From NCBI GenBank assembly GCA_016873165.1, contig VGXV01000009.1, positions 30,325-94,324 of the forward strand: 64,000 nucleotides of DNA. Reading direction: 5' to 3'. Both the position numbers and the translations under genes were made by a program. Origin of the DNA: Planctomycetota bacterium (GTDB lineage: Bacteria > Planctomycetota > Brocadiia > Brocadiales > Brocadiaceae). The notes beneath the pieces are model-generated. The model ran no database searches. It saw only the letters and a list, made by a program, of their open reading frames with translations, and was not told the DNA's origin. The stretch's first letter is position 1. Every line of letters begins with the position of its first letter. Of this stretch, positions 1 to 7,821 are shown one piece after another.

Positions 1-26
1 TGAAAAAGGCATGCCCTACAACTGAA

Positions 27-1400
27 ATGAAAAGAGAATCTGTCCTGTTACAGGCAGCGTACAAGCACCTTCAAAATCACGCTCCTATAGGGATTCTGAC
101 CTTGAACAAAAAGGGGCTAATAATAGAGGCAAACCAGACAATCGCGAGAAAATTATCTTTAAGAAAAGGGGGCCTTCTAAAACAATCTGTTTTCAGTTTT
201 ATTGATTCAAAAGAAAGAGGTGCGTTCTCCTCTCACCTGAAAAAAGTATTTGCCAGCCACAATACATCGTCTCATTACATTACCATCGGAATGAAAGGGA
301 AACTTTGCACTCATGTAAAAAGTGTACCATTTAGAGAAATGGCAACTCAACGCCTTATTCTCTGCAAATCATTTTTTTCTGATATTACCTTTTGGAAACA
401 AATAGAGGATGAACAAAAATATCATTTGGAACAAAAAAAGGAATATTACAACCATCTTGAATATTTGAAATGCTTCTCAAGATTTATAAATGAAGATGTT
501 GAAGAAAATGATGTATTCGAACAAGCCGCAACAATATTAAAAAACCTTTATCAACCGGACATTTTAGCCATATTGATACTTAATAAAAATAAATATTTGT
601 TCGAATCGTCTTTTGTAACTCCCTCAATTCACTTGAACAAAATTTTTAAACCCAAAATATTATCGAACCCTTCAATCTGCTATACAATCAGAACTGGCAA
701 AGACTCAATTATAAAAGACATTCAGAAAAACCCTGTATGTGAGTGCCTTCATTACAAAATAAAAGAAGGGGGATATATCTGCATGCCATTAATTGTAAAC
801 GGCTCTCTATTAGGAATGATGCTCATTATAAAAAGTGAAAAAGGATACTGGAACAGGGAAGAAAATTATAAATATTTACCAATATATGCCAATCTCATTG
901 CCATTGCAATGTACAAAGCAAGACAAACAGATTACAGTACTTGTGATGTGATAGACGAATATACCGGAATATACAATAGAAAATTTTTCAATCAAATCCT
1001 GGAAAAACAAATAAATATCGCAAAGAAAAACCAAAAACCTTTAAGCATACTTATTATTACCATTCATGGAATTGATAGTTTAAATTTTACTTATGGAAAT
1101 GAAACCGACGAGCAAGTTATGCGACAAGTTATTCATCTCATAAAAAAAAGCACCAGAGCATCAGATGTGATTGCGCGGTACAGTGAAAATGCGATTGGAA
1201 TTATCATGCCTACCATGGAAGTGGAAAACGCAATTAAGAAGGCGGATATGATAAAACAAGCTATCGAATCATTTGTTTTTAGCAACATTGCGAAGGGGAA
1301 AAACATCAAAGTCACTGCAACTTCCGGTTTCGCCACATTTCCCGATCATGGCACAGATCACAATATTTTAGCCGGCATCGCAAGTGCCGAACTCTACTAA
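27..1400 (+). CDS. PAS-GAF protein with degenerate GGDEF domain
   Basis: Probable cytoplasmic signalling protein of about 457 residues with no membrane segment. Residues 10-120 look like a PAS domain (APIGILTLNKKG), 150-300 like a GAF domain, and 305-450 like a diguanylate cyclase fold (DEYTGIYNRKFF, then SGFATFPDHGTD). The catalytic signature is destroyed: the position of RxGGDEF reads RYSENAI at about 384-390. Loss of these residues normally abolishes cyclase activity, so it probably acts as a GTP/c-di-GMP-sensing or purely structural module; this is inference. The reading frame stays open to the left window edge, so the true start may lie upstream of the ATG at 27. Confidence 0.75.
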   Translation: MKRESVLLQAAYKHLQNHAPIGILTLNKKGLIIEANQTIARKLSLRKGGLLKQSVFSFIDSKERGAFSSHLKKVFASHNTSSHYITIGMKGKLCTHVKSVPFREMATQRLILCKSFFSDITFWKQIEDEQKYHLEQKKEYYNHLEYLKCFSRFINEDVEENDVFEQAATILKNLYQPDILAILILNKNKYLFESSFVTPSIHLNKIFKPKILSNPSICYTIRTGKDSIIKDIQKNPVCECLHYKIKEGGYICMPLIVNGSLLGMMLIIKSEKGYWNREENYKYLPIYANLIAIAMYKARQTDYSTCDVIDEYTGIYNRKFFNQILEKQINIAKKNQKPLSILIITIHGIDSLNFTYGNETDEQVMRQVIHLIKKSTRASDVIARYSENAIGIIMPTMEVENAIKKADMIKQAIESFVFSNIAKGKNIKVTATSGFATFPDHGTDHNILAGIASAELY

Positions 1401-1435
1401 ACAAGAAAAAAAACGATCTCCTTCTTTTTTATTTC

Positions 1436-1466
1436 TTGACATTTATATTTTATTGAGCCTTCATAT
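1436..1466 (+). promoter_or_regulatory. Candidate sigma70-type promoter before gcvPB
   Basis: A perfect TTGACA lies at 1436-1441, with an AT-rich TCATAT/TATACA stretch about 19-22 bp downstream. The -35 is good but the -10 spacing is longer than ideal. It sits in the 115-bp gap before gcvPB and would give a leader of about 45 nt. Confidence 0.35.
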
Positions 1467-1515
1467 ACAAGAAGGTTTTTCTTTATAGCAACATTATTAA
1501 AAAGCCAAACACATC

Positions 1516-2976
1516 ATGAATAACATCGAACCACTCATTTTTGAAAAATCCGTTCCCGATAGAAAATGTTTTATCTTGCCCGTTTGCGATGTACCGGAAA
1601 AACCCCTATCACACTTTATTCCTCAAAAAATACAAAGAATGCAGTCTCCTAATTTGCCGGAAGTATGTGAAATTGATATAGTGCGCCACTTTACAAAGCT
1701 TTCTCAAATGAACTATTGCGTTGACACACATTTTTATCCGCTGGGTTCCTGCACAATGAAATATAACCCGAAAATTAATGAGGATACTGCAAGTCTGGAT
1801 GGTTTCACAAAATTACATCCTTATCAGCCGGCAGAGCAATGTCAGGGCATTTTAAAATTACTCTATGACCTTGAACAAATGCTTTCAAATATCTCAGGCA
1901 TGCATTGCTTTACTCTGCAACCAGCAGCAGGAGCACATGGGGAATTGACTGGCATGCTAATAATTCAAGCCTATATGAAAAAGCAGCGCGAAATCAGGAA
2001 CAAAATCATTGTCCCCGATTCTGCGCATGGAACAAACCCTGCATCTGCCGCCCTTTGCGGTTATCGCATAGAGTCGCTTCAATCAAATTCTGACGGTCTC
2101 ATCGATATTAAAAAACTGAAATATTTATTATCAAACGACACAGCAGCGCTTATGATCACGAACCCTAACACACTTGGTCTTTTCGAAAAAGACATACTTG
2201 AAATATGTAAACTCGTCCACGATGCCGGCGCACTTGTCTATTGTGACGGTGCCAATATGAATGCTCTTCTGGGCATAGCACGACCGGGAGACATGGGAGT
2301 AGATATTTTACATCTCAATCTGCATAAAACATTTTCCACACCTCACGGTGGCGGAGGGCCAGGCGCAGGACCAATCGGAGTTTCCAGGAATTTAGAGGTA
2401 TTTCTCCCCTCGCCCCGGATACAAAAAAAATCTGATAATTCTTTTACGATAAATTACCACTGCCCGGATTCAATTGGAAAAGTCAGGGCTTTTTACGGGC
2501 ATGCGGGAATAATGATTCGTGCATATACTTACCTGTTATTGCTAGGAAAGGATGGAATAATTAAAGCGGGGGAAAATGCCGTTTTAAATGCTAATTACCT
2601 GAAAAATAAACTTTCTCACTATTACGAAATACCCTATGGAAAGACCTGCATGCATGAATTTGTCATATCTGCGAAAAAACAAAAAGAAAAAGGGGTTTCC
2701 GCTTTGGATATCGCTAAAAAATTATTAGATTACGGCTTTCACGCTCCTACGATTTATTTTCCACTAATCGTGGAGGAAGCGTTAATGGTGGAACCGACGG
2801 AAACTGAGTCTTTGGAAACGTTAGATGCGTTTGCAAAGGCAATGATCGAAATTGCCAAAACAATTCCCCAATCACCGGAAACAGTACATAATGCGCCGCA
2901 ATATACAAAAGTCGGACGACCGGACGAAGTAATAGCCGCCCGAAAACCAAAATTAAGGTGGGAAAATATTTGTTAG
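1516..2976 (+). CDS. gcvPB: Glycine dehydrogenase (decarboxylating) subunit 2
   Basis: PLP-dependent P-protein of the glycine cleavage system, C-terminal half of the split (two-subunit) form. It decarboxylates glycine and passes the aminomethyl group to the lipoyl H-protein. At 486 residues it matches the usual GcvPB length. The motif DSAHGTNPASAA is near residue 168, and the PLP lysine is expected at K271 in LNLHKTFSTPHGGGGPG. The partners gcvPA, gcvT and gcvH are not in this window; the gene stands alone between signalling genes. No strong Shine-Dalgarno precedes the ATG. Confidence 0.95.
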   Translation: MNNIEPLIFEKSVPDRKCFILPVCDVPEKPLSHFIPQKIQRMQSPNLPEVCEIDIVRHFTKLSQMNYCVDTHFYPLGSCTMKYNPKINEDTASLDGFTKLHPYQPAEQCQGILKLLYDLEQMLSNISGMHCFTLQPAAGAHGELTGMLIIQAYMKKQREIRNKIIVPDSAHGTNPASAALCGYRIESLQSNSDGLIDIKKLKYLLSNDTAALMITNPNTLGLFEKDILEICKLVHDAGALVYCDGANMNALLGIARPGDMGVDILHLNLHKTFSTPHGGGGPGAGPIGVSRNLEVFLPSPRIQKKSDNSFTINYHCPDSIGKVRAFYGHAGIMIRAYTYLLLLGKDGIIKAGENAVLNANYLKNKLSHYYEIPYGKTCMHEFVISAKKQKEKGVSALDIAKKLLDYGFHAPTIYFPLIVEEALMVEPTETESLETLDAFAKAMIEIAKTIPQSPETVHNAPQYTKVGRPDEVIAARKPKLRWENIC

Positions 2977-3079
2977 AACCAGACATATCGCAAATATTTT
3001 TTGATAATATCCTATCTTGCAAACAATTTCAGACATATTTAACGGTTTTTCATACCCACACATTTCATGTTTTTATACA

Positions 3080-3107
3080 TTGCAAATTTTAAAGAACATA
3101 GTATAAT
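3080..3107 (+). promoter_or_regulatory. Candidate promoter for the binding-protein/kinase operon
   Basis: TTGCAA (3080-3085), a 16-bp spacer and a perfect TATAAT (3102-3107) form a convincing sigma70-like promoter. It is the only clear signal in the 350-bp gene-free stretch 2977-3326. It would leave about 210 nt of untranslated leader before the ATG at 3327. I see no obvious riboswitch fold in that leader. Confidence 0.45.
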
Positions 3108-3326
3108 TTCTTCGTAATTTCTATCACTTTTTCTTGATTAAGCATAAGGCATCCATCCGCTCAACAGAATACAGATTCTGACAATAAATACGATATAGTA
3201 AACACTTTAAAACTCTTTTTATTGCCTTTCAAACTGTTTTAAGACGCACCAGCAATATTTAGCACAATTTATCAATGCGGAGATTCATTTACAAAAAACA
3301 ATCTCTTTGGTAAAGGCATTCTTCCA

Positions 3327-4484
3327 ATGCACATAAAATTCGTTGGTACTTTTTCTTTAGTGCATACAATAGCGTATACGATTCTTTTTGCAGTTTCCCT
3401 TTTCGCAAGCACTACTGCGGGGAAGAATCACAATCCTATTGCTTTTTCCGATTTATCTCAACATCCTATCTATTCCAAATATAAGTTTACCAAAGGGGAC
3501 ACTATCGTCAACTTCGGCACTCAGCCGCTCTATTTGCCTACCGGACTAATTACAGAAGCAATGAGACGCGATAAAATTCTCTACAAATCTTTATCCGAAT
3601 TAGGAATACAAATTAACTTTTATCCACTTCTCAAAGGTGATGATATTAATTTTTTCCTAAAACAAGGAAACCTTGACGCAGGCATAGGCGGAGACATGCC
3701 TGCAATCACAGCCGCCGCAACTCTCGACATCGTCATTCCGTCTTTAATCCAACAAGGATTTACCTCAATTGTGGCGAATCGTTCGATTCTCATTGAGAAT
3801 TTAAAAAACAAACCTGTTGGCTACGCCTTTGGCTCCAATGCCCATTATGCGCTTCTTAATGCATTTCTATCCGAAGGATTAACGGAGCAACAAATCCTGT
3901 TGATCCCTATGGACACAACGGAAATGCCCGATGCTTTACATAGCGGGAGGATACTTGCATTTTCTGCCTGGGAACCCACCCCGACCATAACCCTCAATAA
4001 ATATCCGGAAAGTGTTATTATTCATCGCACGCTTAGTTCAGGGTTTCTGTATTTTTTACGTTCAATAACAGAAAGAAACCCTGAAATAATACATCACATT
4101 TTGGCTGCGAAAATACGCGCTATTAACTGGATACAAAGCAGCAGAGAACACCTTTTACTCACCAGTAAATGGGCGTTAGACGCAGCAAGGGAATTATCAG
4201 ATTCCGATATTTCAATCTCGATTGAAGAAAACGCAGAATTGGCAAAAAAAGATATTTTACGGTTCTCGTCAGCGCCAATTATCCCGGAAAATGAATTAAC
4301 CCGAAACGGCTCTCTCTTCAGAGAATTTGAGTTCCTGCAAAATATAAACATAATTCCTCCAACAATAGAATGGAAGAGAGTATATGAAAGTTTTGATCGA
4401 AGGATTATTATCGATGTGCTTACGAACCCTGAGAAATTTCAATTTCATGAATTTCAGTACTCTTCGATAGCCATAAACAATTAA
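3327..4484 (+). CDS. Periplasmic substrate-binding protein (NMT1/TauA-like)
   Basis: Secreted solute-binding protein of 385 residues. Residues 1-31 form a signal peptide with a hydrophobic core (IAYTILFAVSLFAS). The body resembles the SsuA/TauA/NMT1 family of nitrate, sulfonate and taurine binders: GTQPLYLPTGLI early, then a central GYAFGSNAHYALLNAFLSEG and a late AFSAWEPTP. No ABC permease or ATPase is nearby. Instead the gene is followed after 45 bp by a membrane histidine kinase and its response regulator, so it probably delivers ligand information to the kinase rather than feeding transport. The ligand cannot be told from sequence. Confidence 0.75.
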   Translation: MHIKFVGTFSLVHTIAYTILFAVSLFASTTAGKNHNPIAFSDLSQHPIYSKYKFTKGDTIVNFGTQPLYLPTGLITEAMRRDKILYKSLSELGIQINFYPLLKGDDINFFLKQGNLDAGIGGDMPAITAAATLDIVIPSLIQQGFTSIVANRSILIENLKNKPVGYAFGSNAHYALLNAFLSEGLTEQQILLIPMDTTEMPDALHSGRILAFSAWEPTPTITLNKYPESVIIHRTLSSGFLYFLRSITERNPEIIHHILAAKIRAINWIQSSREHLLLTSKWALDAARELSDSDISISIEENAELAKKDILRFSSAPIIPENELTRNGSLFREFEFLQNINIIPPTIEWKRVYESFDRRIIIDVLTNPEKFQFHEFQYSSIAINN

Positions 4485-4529
4485 ATTTATTCTTTTTGTT
4501 TTATAATTATTTGCTGCACCATCAAACTT

Positions 4530-6959
4530 ATGCGGAATAAATCCAACACAGCAAGTTTAAAAATGAAGTATTTCCTCTTTAGTATCAGGACGCGAATACT
4601 TTTTTATTTTGGATTGCTGTTTGCAATTATTTTAGCATTTATTTTACTGATTGGAATGTATGGGATGCCATTTACAGATTTTACCGGGGAATATGGTCAG
4701 CACAGAGATATTGAGTTTCAAAATCTCAACCTCATTGCAGAATTAAAAAAAGAACGCTTATTGCGCTGGATTGAAGAACGGAAAGATGACGCACGGGTAA
4801 TTGCCAACAGCAGCATACTGAACACATACATCAACCGGCTGTTACTATTGCAAGAAAAGAATTTTTATCATAATGAAAATAAAGGAAAATCATGGAAAGT
4901 AATACAAAATGAAGCTGATTATCAGTTTATTCAACAGCATTTAAAACTCGTACAATCTTCCTACGAAGTATATGATAAAATTCAAATCGCCGATGCTAAA
5001 ATGGGAAGAATTATTGCTTCGACTCATGACGAAGACATTGGGGCTGACGTATCTTCCTATAATTATTTCATAAAGGCATTGCATCCCGCAAATAGTGAAA
5101 TCTTCTGCATAGATAAAGATCCGCTCAACAACCAGCTCAAATTATTCTTATCACGAAAGTGCCAGCCTCATCAAAATAACGCAATAATACCTGCCGTTGT
5201 AATAATTCATGTAGATTCCCGTGATTTAATCAACCCACTATTGAATACAAAAATAAAAAACAGCACAACCAGTGAAACATTCCTGGTAAACGAAGAGGGA
5301 AAACTGCTTACAGCGCTAAAGTATCCGCTCAAAAATAATTCCGTTGGCAACATATTGGAATCTGAAATCACATTGCCTTTCGTGATAAACGCCGCAATGG
5401 GGCAAGAAGGCATCACCGTAACAAAAGATTATCGCGGAGAACCGGTATTGGCCGCATATCGTCATTTGCGCATTTCCCCTGATTCAGGCTGGGGATTAAT
5501 CGTAAAAAAAGACCAATCGGAAATCTTTGCCGTAATGAACAAAGATAAAATTACTTTTTTAATAATCGGTATAAGCGGAACATTCCTGGCGTTCATTTTT
5601 ACCTCTCTCATTGCAAATACCCTTTCAAAACCAATTCTCCATTTGAGTCAGGTTGCAAGAAAAATAAAAGAAGGAAACTGGAATATTCGTGCAAATACTA
5701 CTTACAAAGGGGAAGCGGGACTACTGGCCACCACGTTTAATTCCATGATCGACCGCATACAACTTCACCACGAATCGCTTGAAAAACAGGTAACCCTTAG
5801 AACGAAAGAACTACAAGAAACAAATGATAGACTAACAAAGGAAATCGAAGACCGAAAAAAATCAGAAGATAAATTAAAAAAATACGGGATGTTATTCGAT
5901 AATATATCAGACCTTGCTTATATTTGTGACACAAACGGCAATATTTTATTTTTAAACAAAGCATTCGAAAAAATGACAGGCCGTAAACCGGAAACTTTCT
6001 TTGGCAAGCCATTTTCTCCACTATTTGATGAAGAAAACCTAAAGATCGCTGTGGAACTTTATACCGGAACATTACAAGGCAAGCATCTTCAAAGAGAAGT
6101 AACTTTCAAGGACACAGGGATAATATGTGAATACAAAAATATGCCCCTCTTTGATAATAATGGACAATTAATAGGAGTAATTGGGGTCGCCAGAGACATC
6201 ACTTCCCGCAAAGCAAGCGAAAGAGAAAGAAATAAATTAACAAAGGAACTTGAAATGAAAAATGAGGAACTGGAACGGTTTACCTACACTGTTTCACACG
6301 ATCTCAAGAGCCCATTATTGACAATCAAGGGATTTCTCGGGTTCCTGGAAAAAGACCTCGTTGACGGAAAAACGGAACAGATACGCGATGATATCAAACG
6401 TATTCATTCAGCAGCAAATAAAATGGAACGTTTACTGGAAGAATTGCTCGAATTATCAAGAATCGGAAGGGTTGTCAATAAACATGAAGCGGTGTCGCTT
6501 GAGTCATTAACTCGTGAAGTACTGGATTTATTATCATCGAATATTTCTCATTCAGATATCAAGTTACTATTCCCACAAAACCTTCCATTGGTTTATGTGG
6601 ATCGTATACGCTTCTCGGAAGTAATGCAAAATCTCATAGAAAATGCAATGAAATATAGAGGAAACCAAACAAAACCCATAATTGAAATTGGCGCAAAAAA
6701 AGAAAGCGAACATATACTATGTTACGTAAAAGACAACGGCATAGGTATCCATCCCCGTTATCATGATAAAGTATTTGGTTTATTTGAAAGACTTGACAAA
6801 AGCACGGATGGCACAGGCATTGGGCTTACCATAGCAAAACGTATAATAGAAATACACGGCGGAAGGATATGGCTGGAATCAAAAGGAGAAAATCAGGGAT
6901 GCACGTTTTATTTTACCGTCCCGCAGAAAGGAGATTTATATGGACATCCGCAAAGTTAA
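4530..6959 (+). CDS. Membrane sensor histidine kinase (Cache-like, HAMP, PAS)
   Basis: Sensor kinase of 809 residues. TM1 is about 22-44, a large periplasmic region (45-340) looks like a double-Cache sensor, and TM2 is about 341-362. Then come HAMP (357-412), coiled coil (412-450), PAS (450-560), HisKA with phospho-acceptor H590 in TVSHDLKSP, and HATPase_c (N box NLIENAMKYRG, G1 KDNGIGI, G2 GTGIGLTIAKRI). The catalytic part is of the phytochrome-like kinase type and is clearly paralogous to the kinase at 10484-11629. The gene overlaps the following response regulator by 20 nt, so the two are translationally coupled. The upstream periplasmic binding protein is a plausible extracytoplasmic partner. 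Confidence 0.92.
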   Translation: MRNKSNTASLKMKYFLFSIRTRILFYFGLLFAIILAFILLIGMYGMPFTDFTGEYGQHRDIEFQNLNLIAELKKERLLRWIEERKDDARVIANSSILNTYINRLLLLQEKNFYHNENKGKSWKVIQNEADYQFIQQHLKLVQSSYEVYDKIQIADAKMGRIIASTHDEDIGADVSSYNYFIKALHPANSEIFCIDKDPLNNQLKLFLSRKCQPHQNNAIIPAVVIIHVDSRDLINPLLNTKIKNSTTSETFLVNEEGKLLTALKYPLKNNSVGNILESEITLPFVINAAMGQEGITVTKDYRGEPVLAAYRHLRISPDSGWGLIVKKDQSEIFAVMNKDKITFLIIGISGTFLAFIFTSLIANTLSKPILHLSQVARKIKEGNWNIRANTTYKGEAGLLATTFNSMIDRIQLHHESLEKQVTLRTKELQETNDRLTKEIEDRKKSEDKLKKYGMLFDNISDLAYICDTNGNILFLNKAFEKMTGRKPETFFGKPFSPLFDEENLKIAVELYTGTLQGKHLQREVTFKDTGIICEYKNMPLFDNNGQLIGVIGVARDITSRKASERERNKLTKELEMKNEELERFTYTVSHDLKSPLLTIKGFLGFLEKDLVDGKTEQIRDDIKRIHSAANKMERLLEELLELSRIGRVVNKHEAVSLESLTREVLDLLSSNISHSDIKLLFPQNLPLVYVDRIRFSEVMQNLIENAMKYRGNQTKPIIEIGAKKESEHILCYVKDNGIGIHPRYHDKVFGLFERLDKSTDGTGIGLTIAKRIIEIHGGRIWLESKGENQGCTFYFTVPQKGDLYGHPQS

Positions 6960-7395
6960 AGGAGAACCCCTTATCATATTGCTCGTAGAGGACAATGCCG
7001 ACCATGCAGAATTAGTATTGCGTACTTTTCAAAACCACAGGATTGCAAACAAGATATACCATGTCTCCGATGGAGAGGAAGCCCTGGATTATTTATATCA
7101 AAAAAACTCATTCTCCGATCCAATGAAAAGCCCGCGTCCTCATTTAATTTTACTCGACTTAAGATTGCCAAAAATCGATGGTCTGGAAGTGTTAAAAGAG
7201 ATAAAAAAGACCGAAGAACTGAAAAAAATACCCGTTGTTATTTTAACCACCTCTGCCGCGGAACCGGATACGGAAAAAGCATATAAACATTATGTAAATA
7301 GTTACCTGGTAAAGCCTATTGATTTCAGCAAATTTACCCAACTAATGAATGATCTCGGATTTTATTGGCTTGGGTGGAATCATCACCCATGGTAA
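6940..7395 (+). CDS. Rcp1-like single-domain response regulator
   Basis: Receiver-only response regulator of 151 residues. It shows the acidic pair in LLVEDNADHAE, the phospho-acceptor Asp in LILLDLRLPKIDG, the conserved Thr/Ser in VVILTTSA and the Lys in YLVKPID. The short C-terminal tail (LGFYWLGWNHHPW) is typical of regulators that pair with phytochrome-type kinases. There is no output domain, so it acts by protein contact or in a phosphorelay. A good Shine-Dalgarno (AAAGGAG) lies inside the kinase gene upstream of the ATG. Confidence 0.93.
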   Translation: MDIRKVKGEPLIILLVEDNADHAELVLRTFQNHRIANKIYHVSDGEEALDYLYQKNSFSDPMKSPRPHLILLDLRLPKIDGLEVLKEIKKTEELKKIPVVILTTSAAEPDTEKAYKHYVNSYLVKPIDFSKFTQLMNDLGFYWLGWNHHPW

Positions 7396-7493
7396 ACTTT
7401 ATCTCCTTTTAGCAATTTTATAATTAGTTTATGCGGCTTTGTCGCATACTTTCCTTACACTTTCCTGCTTAACTGATTTTCCTGCCAAAATCT

Positions 7494-7522
7494 TTTTACT
7501 TTTTATCATAATCAAGTATAAT
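7494..7522 (+). promoter_or_regulatory. Possible promoter upstream of the mini-element
   Basis: A perfect TATAAT at 7517-7522 has only a weak TTTTAC 17 bp upstream. It lies in the 426-bp gap between the response regulator and the GGDEF-EAL gene, left of the inserted element at 7580. If this is the native promoter of the downstream gene, the insertion has lengthened its leader from about 60 nt to about 300 nt. Confidence 0.3.
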
Positions 7523-7579
7523 CATTATCTATATGTTCGCCAATGCCGCAACATGGCATCCCAAAGCCAACTTCTCATA

Positions 7580-7807
7580 GGGAGCATTCCAGATTTTTTG
7601 TAACTTATTATTTATATTATGCTTCGACTCCGCTCAGCATGACTCGAACTGCCACCCTGAGCCCTTCGCTTATGTCATGCTGAGCGGAGTCGAAGCATCT
7701 TTTACCGCTCAGGATAAACTCCGTAGAAGGGTTGAATTCTCAGTGAGATGAGGAACTTTTCATATTCGGCAGAATTGTTTTATTTACAAAAAATCGGGAA
7801 TGCTCCC
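7580..7807. mobile_element. Mini-element family A, copy 1 (MITE-like, 228 bp)
   Basis: Non-coding element with terminal inverted repeats. The left end begins GGGAGCATTCCAGATTTTTT and the right end, read inverted, GGGAGCATTCCCGATTTTTT. It is flanked by an exact 9-bp direct repeat, CTTCTCATA, at 7571-7579 and 7808-7816, which is the expected target-site duplication. The interior carries a 25-bp inverted repeat. It encodes no transposase, so it would need one in trans. The right end lies only 14 bp before the start codon of the next gene. Confidence 0.85.
7619..7698. repeat. 25-bp perfect inverted repeat inside family A copy 1
   Basis: Arms 7619-7643 and 7674-7698 are perfect reverse complements (core GACTCCGCTCAGCATGAC), separated by 30 bp. 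It is a dispersed intergenic palindrome type, able to form a strong hairpin in RNA from either strand. It is embedded in the element at 7580-7807. Confidence 0.85.
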
Positions 7808-7821
7808 CTTCTCATATTATC

